A model generated the notes under the pieces. It made no database searches. It had not been told where the DNA came from and worked only from the letters and a program-made list of their open reading frames with translations. Of a stretch of DNA of 64,000 bases, positions 22,430 to 33,900 are shown in pieces; the stretch's first letter is position 1, and each line of letters starts with the position of its first letter. Both the position numbers and the translations under genes were made by a program. Source of the DNA: Pisolithus tinctorius (lineage: Eukaryota; Basidiomycota; Agaricomycetes; Boletales; Pisolithaceae); NCBI GenBank assembly GCA_024663395.1, contig JANFAH010000044.1:372001-436000 (forward strand), in the 5' to 3' direction.

Positions 22430-25400
22430 GATACCCGTCTCTAGTTGACCAATTAATTTACAGATTTCATGTCTGTGTACCAAATATATCCAGCACATTC
22501 ACACCACCAAATAACCCATCCATCAACCAGCATCACCACACTTTCCAGGAGATAATCAGTAAGGAGTTCACCAAAGGACGATACATAGGACCCTTCCCCC
22601 CCCACTCGCTCGAGCAGTACATAGGCCCGTTCCAGTCCTCCCCCTTAAGTATCATACCGAAACCCAGTAAACCAGGAAAGTACTGCCTAATACAGAACCT
22701 GTCTTACCCTATTGTAACTAGACACGGCACTGCTACTTCAATCAACTCACGAGTTGACTCTTCCCTCTTTCCCTGCACCTGGGGAACTTTCCTCACAGTG
22801 TGTGCACTGATTGCTTCGCTTCCTCCAGGATGTCAAGGAGCAACCAGAGACATTGCCGAAGCCTACAGAACAATACCCATATGCCCATCCCAATGGCCAG
22901 GCCTGGTAGTCTGTCTCACAACTGACCCACCAACTTTCGCAGTAGACACAGCCCTGTGTTTCGGATACAGACCCTCGGTGGGTGTCTATGGAGGAGTCCG
23001 AGATGTGGGACTGGACATCATGAGGGCAAACGGAATCGGCCCCATGATTGCCTGGGTCGATGACCACCTTTTCATATGGCTCCCTAAGTCTGAAATAGCC
23101 AATTACAACCTCACCCGAAGACACAAGGCCATGCTAATCACACGGAACGGTGGTGCAAAAATACAGTGAGGGACAAAAGCGTTGCAATGTTTGTGAGGTG
23201 TGACTTGTTGCTGATGTAGCTCGGGCTATTCTGCACAGATAATGATGATACTTATACCATTGGAAAGGGGTGACTCTAAGCTTTCCAGAGCACTAAGGTT
23301 CAGTCAAAACAAAGCAATACATGCTGAGATACACCCTATTCTTTCCAAAGAGTGCATTGCAACGCTTTTGTCCCTGACTGGTGAAATCGTGAAATGTGAC
23401 CTTTTGATGGGATTGAGGGCATGGAGGATGGGAAAAAATGATTACATAATAAACCACATGATCATCCAGATGATTTGTCAGCATGTAAACAATGACAAAC
23501 ATTGGACTTGTACCATTAACCCTCCCTCTTTTACCACAACTCATGAAATCATCTCTCTAGCTCACATGGTCATTTTCTCAAGGAATTCTTATCAAATACT
23601 GGTGGACACCACAGTGCCATCAGTATAACATGCTCTCAGAACCATCAGTCCCTTAAAAAACCTGCTGTCAGTCATTTCCTGGACTGTTTCCCCCCCTATG
23701 CCTGATGTGTTCTGGGACTAATCAGTACTTGGAAGGCTGAAAATGTTATGGAGGTCAATCTGGCACTTCAGAACATGATGTACAAACCAGTCCCCTCTCA
23801 ACCAATGCATTTCTGGCACAGGGACAGTGGTATGGAAGTTAGGGCAAGACAAAATCCTCTTTACCCCTGGGTGTCATCAGAAGGATATGCTACTGAATTG
23901 CTATGGAGCAGAATCTTGTGCTTCCATCTGGCCCTGAATATTGCCTTTGGTCAAATATGACCAAATAATCCTTCCCCAGTCATCTACAGTTCAGATCAGA
24001 GCAAGATCTAGTGAACCCTCTTATGGTGCTCAGAGCACAAGGAGGTTTTGTCTCACCCCAACTTCCATATCAGTGTTCCTGTGCCAGAAATGCATTGGTT
24101 GAGAGGGGACTGGTTTGTACATCATGTTCTGAAGTGCCAGATTGACCTCCATAACATTTTCAGCCTTCCAAGTACTGATTAGTCCCAGAACACATCAGGC
24201 ATAGGGGGGGAAACAGTCCAGGAAATGACTGACAGCAGGTTTTTTAAGGGACTGATGGTTCTGAGAGCATGTTATACTGATGGCACTGTGGTGTCCACCA
24301 GTATTTGATAAGAATTCCTTGAGAAAATGACCATGTGAGCTAGAGAGATGATTTCATGAGTTGTGGTAAAAGAGGGAGGGTTAATGGTACAAGTCCAATG
24401 TTTGTCATTGTTTACATGCTGACAAATCATCTGGATGATCATGTGGTTTATTATGTAATCATTTTTTCCCATCCTCCATGCCCTCAATCCCATCAAAAGG
24501 TCACATTTCATGATTTCACCAGTCAGGGACAAAAGCGTTGCAATGCACTCTTTGGAAAGAATAGGGTGTATCTCAGCATGTATTGCTTTGTTTTGACTGA
24601 ACCTAGTGCTCTGGAAAGCTTAGAGTCGCCCCTATCCAATGGTATAAGTATCACCATTATCTGTGCAGAATAGCCCGAGCTACATCAGCAACAAGTCACA
24701 CCTCACAAACATTGCAATGCTTTTGTCCCTCACTGTAGATGGTGGACAAATTTGGTACAAAGGAGCTCTCCTAGTGAATGGAGAACACGAAGAGTTTGCA
24801 GAAGACTGCCAGCTCCCAATACATAGCCTCGAAGACCAAAAGAATGGTTCATCACACAGAGACCCATATGCCTACTCCTTCAAACACATCAACGCTATTG
24901 CTGACCAACTCGGCATTCCTTGGGAACTCTCCAAAGACATACTGTTCTCACAGTCACCAGTTTTCATGGGCTTCACCTGGAATCTCGGAAACAAAACAGT
25001 AGGACTTACAGAAGGAAAGAGGGTAAAGTACATTAACTCCATAGATGAGTGGCTACAAAAGAGATCACATAATTTGGAGGAGGTACAGAAACTACATGGA
25101 TGCCTCTCTCATGCAGTGCTGGTAATACCAGGAGGACCCACTTACCTAACAGCCCTCCAAGCCATGCTTACCATATTTGGTGATAACCCATTCATGCCAT
25201 GCACACAACCGTGAGGACTACAATGCGAACTACAGTGGTGGCAAACAGCTCTGCTGACCACTCCCCCCATCCCCATTCCAATCCACCACACCACCATAGA
25301 CCTGAAAGCATTCTCGGATGCCAGCTCCACCGTTGGCCTGGCAGTCACCATCAGCAAAAGATGGAGAGCGTGGAAGCTGCACCCAAACTGGAGCTGAGAT

Positions 25401-25770
25401 GAAAGGGACATTGGGTGGGCAGAGAGTGTCGCGTTTGAGTTCCTCATATGCTACCTCCTTGCCATTGATACCTCCTCTGAACCTCTCCAAGTCTTCGGAG
25501 ACAACGAGGGAGTCATCAAAGCATGGAAGAAGGGAAGGAGCAACAACAAACCCACGAACAACACCTTTTGCAGAATCCATGCTATTTTCGCCTCTCCCCC
25601 ACACAGAGTTTTCATGGACTACATCCCAAGTGAGTCCAACCCAGCAGACAGGCCGTCTCGGGGCATCTATCCCCCCACCGAACTTGCACTGCCCCCCATC
25701 CAAATCCCAGGCCCCATTGCTCATCTTGTCTTCGATTTCGATGACCCGTGTGCTCACACTCTCTCAATCT
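22430..25770 (+). pseudogene. Ngaro reverse transcriptase / RNase H, interrupted
   Basis: The RT core before the insertion includes IIPKPSKPGKYCLIQNLS, ATRDIAEAYRTIPI and IAWVDDHLFIWLP, where the VDD pair replaces the usual YxDD. The frame is cut after GGAKI at 23,161 by a foldback element and resumes at 24,738 with DGGQIWYKGALL, QLGIPWELSKDILF and FMGFTWNLGNKTVGL. RNase H follows (DLKAFSDASSTVGLAVTI, VFGDNEGVIKAW, YIPSESNPADRPSRG) with an internal TGA near 25,400. The reverse transcriptase is dead here through the insertion and stops. Confidence 0.8.
23164..24735. mobile_element. Tc1/mariner-like foldback element with TA duplication
   Basis: Ends CAGTGAGGGACAAAAGC and its complement, flanked by TA at 23,162-23,163 and 24,736-24,737, matching Tc1/mariner ends. 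The arms pair for roughly 690 bp around a loop near 23,860-24,045. Each arm is capped by a ~217-bp unit (23,164-23,380 and 24,520-24,735) with its own inverted ends, CAGTGAGGG..CCCTGACTG. No transposase. Open frames in the arms mirror each other and are a by-product of the palindrome. It sits in the RT gene of the Ngaro element. Confidence 0.85.
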
Positions 25771-26970
25771 AACATTAATTTCAGCAACATCCCATCTATG
25801 ACAATCACTCAACAACCAACCCGCCCCCCCAAACCCACAATCACCCTCCCTTACCCAATGAACCTCACCCCCAAGCCCTCCGAGCTACGCCCAGTGTGCC
25901 CAGCGAAAGACCAGCTAGAACAATGGCAGCCACACCCTAACGTCGTACAGTCACTGAACATCCCACCAGACTTCAGAGATAGAGTCCGAGAAGTCACACT
26001 CAGAGGCTGGAACGAGAGCACCAGGACTTCATATGGAGCCGGCCTTCTAGTATACCACGTCTTCTGTGACAGCCGGAATGTCCCAGAAGAAGAACGAGCA
26101 CCTGCAGACACGAACCTCATCTCAACTTTCATCTCCTCCCTGGCCAGGTCATATTCAGGGAAAACCATACAAGGTTACATATACAGCATGTGTGCATGGC
26201 ACACGCTCAATGGTCTACCCTGGGTACTGCACGAAGACCAAATAGCGACAATGCTCAAAGGCGCCGCCAGGATAGCCCCCTCAGCGTCCAAGCAAAATCT
26301 CTGCAGACCAATTACGGTGCAAATGATATGCGATTTCCACAGGTTCCTACAGAAAGATGACCCCTTAGACACAGCCGTCTTCACATGCCTGACAACAACC
26401 TTCTACACAGCGGCAAGAGTCGGTGAATTCACCATCAAATGACTCAATGCCTTCGACCCTACACTGCACATCACCCCAGCAGGGGTTTGTGTTGACACCA
26501 ACCGCAACGGGCTGAACACCACAGTATTCACCCTACCAAGCACGAAGTCCAGCCCCAGGGGAGAAGAAGTGAACTGGGCGAGGCAGTCGGGTCTGTCAGA
26601 CCCCCACGCCACATACCTCCAACACTTGAGAGTCAATGACCCATCCACCAGCGGCCCTCTCTTTGCTTATAGGAAAGATGGGGGACACTGACCCCTCACG
26701 AGACAAGCATTCATATCGCAGCTGAAGAAGCTAGCCAAAGCAGCAGGTCATGATCATGTACACAGGCACGGACTCAGGATAGGAGCAACATTAGAGTATT
26801 TACTGCGAGGCATCCCGTTCGAAGTGATGAAAGTCAAGGGGAGATGGGCGAGTGACTCCTTCCAGCTCTACCTGAGGAAACACAATCAGATACTCACCCC
26901 ATACATCCAAGCTATGCCCACAGAAACAGCTGCCGAGTTCGTTCACATCGCTATCCCCCCAGTGCACTAA
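25739..26970 (+). pseudogene. Ngaro tyrosine recombinase with two TGA stops
   Basis: Core-binding part: VTLRGWNESTRTSYGAGLLV, NLISTFISSLARSYSGKTIQ. Catalytic part: TAARVGEF (first Arg), HVHRHGLRIGAT (His-X-X-Arg) and VKGRWASDSFQLYLRKH (Tyr). TGA interrupts the frame at about 26,440 and again at about 26,688, each where a Trp (TGG) would fit the alignment, so two G-to-A changes have silenced an otherwise complete enzyme. It integrates circular cDNA in intact relatives. Confidence 0.8.
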
Positions 26971-27071
26971 ACCAGGCCACTTGTGAGTCACTACCATTGC
27001 CCTTCCTAGCTTGTGGGAGACAAGCATCAGCCTGTCGTGTCAGGCAAAGACCCCTTCCTAACACATGGGAT

Positions 27072-27629
27072 CCGCAGCTAATGCTCATCTCACAGATTAC
27101 CTCTCATCATGGCCGGGAGGCGCTTCGCGCCCTGCCCAATTGCTTCTACACACCAGACAGTCCCAGCTGTCCCCTCACTTAAGCAGCTTACAACTACAAT
27201 ATGCAAAGATAGCAATTCTAGTACGTAGAAGGTACGACGAAGTAATAGAATATTGTCTTTGTGCGAGTGGCTGTGCTGCCTCGCATCTTCTCTCTCTTCC
27301 TCCACTATCGTCAGAATTCAGCCCACAGCACGGGCCTCACCTCGTTCCTTTTTCACCCACCCACCACACTGCTGAATTCTCCAGGCCCCAAGACCCTTCC
27401 AAATTACCCTCGCTCGACTCGCACTAGCTGTTGTGTTGGGATGGTGGTCATAAGAGACACACTCCAAACATTGTGAGGGATCCCACCTGCCCCCGCAGCT
27501 AATGCTCGTCTCACAGATCACCTCTCACCATGGCTGGGAGGCACTTCGCGCCCCACCCAATTGCTTCTACACACCAGACAGTCCCAGCTGTCCCCTCACT
27601 TAAGCAGCTTACAACTACGATACACAAAG
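27072..27629 (+). repeat. Ngaro 3' repeat cluster B1-A2-B2
   Basis: B1 (27,072-27,208), two bases AT, A2 (27,211-27,354), a unique spacer, then B2 (27,493-27,629). B1 and B2 share CCGCAGCTAATGCTC and TTGCTTCTACACACCAGAC. This arrangement lets the element regenerate a complete B-A junction from a circular intermediate and is diagnostic for Ngaro-type ends. Confidence 0.85.
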
Positions 27630-27632
27630 ACT

Positions 27633-29990
27633 GAGTTTTACAAGATCACACCATTGCTTCTCATGAAGCAGGTCAATGTTGTTATACTCCCAGCATTGGG
27701 TCTGGATACCACAGATCACAACCTATCTGAGGGCACAGCCCAACAGTGGCTTAGGAAACTTGGGTATGAACTAAAGGAGGCAAAAAAAGGTATTTATGTT
27801 GATGGCCATGAGCAGGAAGATGTGGTTGCATATCATAAAGAGTTTTTGGCAAAGTTTGCAGAGAACAAAAGGTATGTTTGATGTTATCACATAGACATTT
27901 TCTCAATAGAGTATTAGGCTATGATGCACATACACTGATGACTGTCTTGAGCCTGTTGAGCCTCAATTGGGACCTGGTGAACAGTTTCACATACTGGTCA
28001 TGCATGATGAAAGTATTGTTCATGCAAATGAACTTTGATGCCAGCTATATGTGTGATGGTAAGATGCCACTGCAGAAAAAAGGCCAAGGCCATGCAATCC
28101 ATATCTTGGATTTTATTGTCAAGCAGACTGGTTGACTTGCATTATCAGAAAGCCAGGTCAAGGAGAATGCAGGCTTACCCATAAATCATCAACTGAAATG
28201 TACAGATGCCTGTGAAATTATTTATCCTGGGAAGAATAATGACAGATTCTGGACAAATGAAAAGCTTGTCAAGCAAGTCAGTCATTAAATTTTATTTTCC
28301 AGAATAAAGCAGTTACTTACAAAACAAGGTGAAAAAAGTGATTGCAATCTTTGAATATATGTACCCAAATTCAGTCACCAAGTTTGTCTTTGACCAGTCC
28401 TTGGCACATGGCGCATTTGCCAAAGATGCCCTCAATGCAAAAGAAATGAATGTTCAACCTGGAGGAAAACAATGGCTGATGCACAATACCTTTATTCCTA
28501 TGGACAATCCAAACCCAGATCTCCATGGAAATACCCAGGCAATGGTCTTTCCACCAGACCTTCCACCCCACCCTGACTTTGAATTCCATGGCCAGGCAAA
28601 GGGGATGCAGTGCATTCTCAGGGGGTGTGGTTTGATTTCTGTTTTACAGGCAGCAAATGGTGGGAAGGTAGTTGGGGAGTGTAGGACATGCAAGCTCTCT
28701 CTTGAAGCACAGGAGCAGCTGCACTGGGAGGCATTGGCAACAGCAGAGGGGGCTGACAAGCCAGGCAAGAGCAATCTTGTCATGCTGCAGGAACCCTTGA
28801 GGACTGGTTGCTGTATGCAGAAAATGCTCACCAATCAACAGGACTTCAAAGATGAGAAATCACTTATTCTGATTCTGATTGAGGAGGCAGGACACTGATG
28901 CTGGTTTCTGCCAAAGTTTCACTGCAAGTTGAATCCAATTGAAATGTACTGGGGATGGATGAAAGTGCTATAAGGAATCTGCATTCCCTAGACACATAAA
29001 CTCCTATCATCAACCATTCTGTGACTATCATTATGTCCCCAGACCACTCACATCCACCACTATTCACATGCTACCTTCCTGCCTACCTTGCTGCTTTCCC
29101 ATGCCCTTGCTCCCTCTCATGCACTGCTATACTCATGGCTGCTGTGCTCTGGTTGCTTTCCTTCCTTTGGACTCTTTTCTTTTACCACAGTCTCTGTTCC
29201 CCTTACACTAGTATACCCTCAGCCCCTGTTTTGGCCTGTCCTGTGTGTACATCTGTTGTGCAGCTTTCCTTTACTTGTACCTTGTCCTACTTAGGTTCCA
29301 GGTTTGCCCAGACTATAAAGCCCTGTACTTAGGTACAGAATGATACCTTTTGGCACTCAGAAGGTCACTATGAGTTTTCTTTTCACTTTGTCTACACCAC
29401 ACACCTTGCAAACTGCCACACATGAACTATGTATACTGCTTGCACCACTTGCATTGCCAGTACAACACCACAGAACACACCACACATGCCATGAAACACT
29501 ACCACTACAAAGCACAGAGTCCCACCTTCTAGTCTTGGAAGTCCAGAATCCCTTGGGACAAGCAATTCATTCCCTTCATTTTGTTGTTGTTATCTAAGCC
29601 ATCTAGCATGCATTATACAGCTATATGGACTTTTCCTACAGTGCATGTGTCAAACCAAACATGTGGCCACCATGCAGTGAGAGCATTGCCATGTGACTGA
29701 CCTTGATGTGCTATAACTCCACCACAGGCTTCTGCACAGCAAGTGACAGCACATTCCTCACCACAAAACACCTTGTTCCACAAATTCTGGATGATTGTCC
29801 AGCAAAAATGATTTGTGCTTCCTTTCACAAGACCTGGCATTACATGGATGCCTACAGGTGTGAATCACCTATCTTGATCTCACTCAGTCTCACCTGTTCA
29901 CAGAAAAGGTCTCAATGCTCATCAAGCTGAGTTTGCAGTCAAGAAGTATAAGTCCCACAGGCACTGTGGCCAAACATTCATGATGAGCAT
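27633..29990 (+). pseudogene. DDE transposase relic, catalytic part
   Basis: Continues the relic at 19,426. It reads ILPALGLDTTDHNLSEGTAQ, QWLRKLGYELKEAKKGIYVD, then (frame-shifted) HDESIVHAN with the first acidic residue, KKGQGHAIHILDFIVKQTG, IFEYMYPNSVTKFVFDQSLA (second Asp in FDQS) and FLPKFHCKLNPIEMYWGWMK (third acidic, Glu). After roughly 750 bp of unrelated sequence (28,985-29,740) the tail reads ILDDCPAKMI and QAEFAVKKYKSHRHC. All three acidic residues survive but frameshifts and stops are frequent. Only about one CpG in this whole stretch. Confidence 0.75.
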
Positions 29991-30930
29991 TGGTGTATTG
30001 CTCAACTGACCATGGTGGCATCTGAAAGCAGTAACTCTCATGTCTATATATGGTAACTCTGATCATCTCCACATGAAGTTCACTTTTGGAGGGGGTTGAC
30101 CACCAAGATGTTGAATTTTTGAACTTTTTTTCTGATAATCCTAAAGCTATGATCTAATAGAGTACATTTGTATATTCAAATCACCAGACCATGCTGAATT
30201 GCAGATGTAGTCACAGTTTTGTTTGTGTCTACATCTGAGTTGCCTATTTTGAGCAAATGAAACTGTACCCCCTTGCACAATGTCATCCCTTGTACTTCAG
30301 AGGTAGAGACTTGGCAGAAGTTGGAGGTAACTCCAACAGAATAAGGACAGAGAAGTCCAGAGGTAGGAACTTCATTGATATTTGTACTGAGGATACACCA
30401 CTGTATCATACAGGCTTTTGTACTCTACAGAGGACAGTGAGGTAGTACAATACTTGCAATCAGAATTCATATTTAGGGAGTGACAAGTTATCAAGTGAAA
30501 ACTTATCAACAGAGGAATGGAGGGTTGATGGAGAACATACAGTGGACAAGAAAGAAAGATGGAAAAGGAGACAGCCCCTTCAGGGTAGCATTGACACTAC
30601 AGACTTAAACCACAGAGAGGTAAGGTGGTATCAGTCTAGACCTCAGCCCACAAGGAGTGTGCACTGTGTTGTACCTGAGCATGCAGTACCATAAAGACTA
30701 CCACCCACTGAGTGGATACCAGCAGAGATATGCATTTGTGTGTGACAAGCACCAACACCACACTGATGCCAGGTATGTTACAGGGGATATTGAATATTAA
30801 GCATGCCTTTCAAATTGATGATAAGAAATGGTTCCATACCTAGACATGCCATTCTTAATGTTTTAACCATATACAGACTTTATTGGCCTTCTGGCTCCAC
30901 CAACAACTTGTTTGCTGAAAACATCTCAGA
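29991..30930. other. CpG-poor repeat-derived DNA, no gene recognised
   Basis: No family could be read on either strand. The base composition (no CpG seen, many TpG/CpA) is the same as in the neighbouring relics, so it is probably old transposon or methylated DNA. Confidence 0.45.
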
Positions 30931-30934
30931 ACAA

Positions 30935-33900
30935 TAACTACATAAATAGTGAAAATGTCCACTTACACATGCGATGCTCAGTAATGATTTTGATAATAGT
31001 ATTGCATAAACCATCCATGTCACCATTATGGTCATGAAAAGCTGCCTTGACAGCTTTTGAAATGGCAGTCTGCATATTGGACCTGTTGTATTCCTCCACA
31101 CTCAATGACAAAACCTCCTGCCAAAGATGTTGCCCTTGCTGTATTAAAAAGTAAGAATGCTCAGCAACAAGCAAGCATCCTAGAGCAGTGAGCATATCTA
31201 GTGTAGGCAATGGGAAACACTTACCAATGGCATGCTTAGCCATGGATTGGAGACTTCTAAACCTCCCCAACAAAGTGACACCTCTGGGCAGAGCTGGCAT
31301 TTGGATAGCAGTATTGACTTCAAATTTTGGCTGTTATTCTATAGGTTTGCCTTAGACAAAAAGGGATAGAAATTCAATGCTTACAAACTAAGAATTTTAA
31401 TGGCACATTGGTGCCAAAGATGGTCAAAATAAATATGGATGAGACATGTAGCCAGCTATGGCAGTGGTAAGGTAGCACACCTCCTGCCAAAGAAGAGGTC
31501 ACACCAAGGGCACCACAACACACAAGCATGCAACCACTCACATTCTGCCATAAAAGGTGGTTTAGGGAATGCATGAAACTTAGCAAATATAAGGGCTAAC
31601 ATGGTAGAAACACTTACAAGCTACAAGTCAAGTGGAACCCAAAGTACAGAAATCAAGGGAATCAGGAAAGATTCAACATTGGACTAAAGTCACACACCTT
31701 CTGTTATACCATCATCATGAACAGTGCAAGGTATCCCACTGAGCAGACATCCAGCTAAACATGCTATGAAACCACTCACCTCCTGTCATGCCACCAACAT
31801 CAAGAGTACAAGTGAGGCCATTAGGCAGACAACCAGCTAAACTTGCCATGAAATCACTCACCTCCTGTCATGCCACCAACAGCATGAGTGCAAGTGAGGC
31901 CATTGAGTAGACATCCAGCTAAACATGCCATGAGATCACTCACCTCCTGTCATGCCACCAACAATGTGAGTGCAGGTGAGGCCATTGAGCAGATGTCCAG
32001 CTAAACATGCCATCAAATCACTCACCTCCTATCATGCCACCAACATCAAGAGTGCAAGTGAGGGCATTAGGCAGACATCCAGCTAGACATGCCATGAAAT
32101 CACTCACCCACTTTCATGCCACCAATATCAAGAGTGCAAGTGAGGCCATTGAGCACCCATCCAGCTAAACATGCCATGAATTCACTCACCCGCTGTCATG
32201 CCACCAACATCAAGAGTGCAATTGAGGCCATTGAGCAGACATCCAGCTAAACTTGCCATGACATCACTCACCCACTGTCATGCCACCAATGTCAAGAGCA
32301 CAAGTGAGGCCATTGAGCAGACATTCAGCTAAAGATGCCATAAAATCACTCACTCCCTGTCATGTCACCAATATCAAGAGTGCAAGAGAGGTCATTGAAC
32401 AGACATCCAGCAAAACATGCCATGAAATCACTCACTCCCTGTCATGCCACCAACATCAAGAGTGCAAGTGAGGCCACTGACCAGACATGCAATAAAATCA
32501 CTCACCCGCTGTCATGCCACCAACATCAAGAGTGCAATTGAGGCCATTGAGCAGACATCCAGCTAAACCTGCCATGAAATCACTCACCCACTGTCATGCC
32601 ACCAACATCAAGAGTGCAATTGAGGCCATTGAGCAGACATTCAGCTAAACATGCCATGAAATCACTCACCTCCTGTCACACCACCAACATAAATAGGGCA
32701 AGTGAGGCCATTTAGCAGACATCCAGCTAAACATGCCATGAAATCACTCACTCCCTGTCATGCCACCAACAGCATGAGTGCAAGTGAGGCCATTGAGTAG
32801 GCATCCAGCTAAACACACCATGAAGTCACTCACAAACTGTGATGCCACCCACATCAAGAGTGCAAGTGAGGCCATTGAGAAGACCTCTAGCTAAACATGC
32901 CATGAAATCACTCACAAACTGTCATGCCACCAATATCAAGAGCACAAGTGAGGCTGTTGAACAGACAGCTAGCTAGACATGTCATGATGTCACTCACCCC
33001 CTGTCATGCCACCAATGTCAAGAGTGAAAGTGAGGTCATTGAGCAGACATCCAGCTAAACACATCATGAAATCACTCACCCCCTGTCATGCCACCAACAT
33101 CAAGAATGCAAGTGAGGCCATTGATCAGACATCTAGCTAAACATGCCATGAAATCACTCACAACCTGTCATGCCACCAACATCAAGAGCACAATTAATGC
33201 CATTGAGCTGACATTCAGCTAAACATGCCATGAAATCACTCACAACCTGTCATGCCACCAACATCAAGAGTGCAGGTGAGGCTATTGAGCAGACATTCAG
33301 CTAACCATTAGATGAAATCACTCACATACTGCCATGCCACCAACATCAAGGGTATGAATGAGCCCAGTCAGCAAATCCAGCATGACCACACCATTAATTA
33401 CTCACCCCCTGTTAATACATGCAAGGGAACATAAAATAGGAGCATCATTGACTCCATATGTTAGAAGAATTTGGTCACTTACATTACAATTTGGAAACCA
33501 TTTCAGCAAATCACATTCCATCTCTTTTGCATCCACCTGCAATCTTCTCATGAAGCCTAGCTCCATTCTGTTTCTCAATGTCCTTCAGAAGATCAGTATT
33601 TGCACCAAAACACACATGCCTAGTTACCTGTGCACAGCATATTCAACACATAGTGTAATACTTGACTGCTGTGTTGATATAAGCAACCTTTGTAAACCTT
33701 CCTCATTCAACATATTTGCTGTGCACTGCATCAAAGCATTGCAGCCTGCACTCCTTTGATCCATTTCTGCCACCAGGATTTTCTAGTAGCACAATCTCTG
33801 GGTAATGAAATACCCACTTTGAAGTGACACATATCCTTTAGGTGGAAACTTGCAGTTGCCAAGCTCATGTTTTATGTGTGCAAGCCACTTCTCCAACAAT

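Larger units (their letters stand above)
20454..27629 (+). mobile_element. Ngaro-type tyrosine-recombinase retrotransposon
   Basis: Split direct repeats A1-(ORFs)-B1-A2-B2 define the ends: A1 20,454-20,597 equals A2 27,211-27,354, and B1 27,072-27,208 equals B2 27,493-27,629. The trinucleotide ACT flanks both ends (20,451-20,453 and 27,630-27,632). The order is Gag-like, zinc knuckle, reverse transcriptase, RNase H, tyrosine recombinase, as in the Ngaro/DIRS order. It is inserted in the linker of a DDE transposase relic and is itself interrupted by a TA-flanked foldback element at 23,164-24,735. CpG is present, unlike the flanks. Repeat copies differ by roughly 8-10%, mostly transitions, and the coding part has stops, so this copy is unlikely to be autonomous. 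Confidence 0.88.

Noticed and set aside
23242..23628. Protein-coding frame in the Tc1-like foldback
   Set aside because: The same peptide is encoded on the opposite strand at 24,272-24,532 because the arms are complementary; no transposase motif is present.
20454..27629. LTR retrotransposon
   Set aside because: No LTRs at both ends; the A1...B1-A2-B2 repeat order and the tyrosine recombinase point to an Ngaro/DIRS element.
31700..33400. CRISPR-like array
   Set aside because: The 82-bp units are contiguous and vary throughout; there are no unique spacers or cas genes, and the DNA is eukaryotic.
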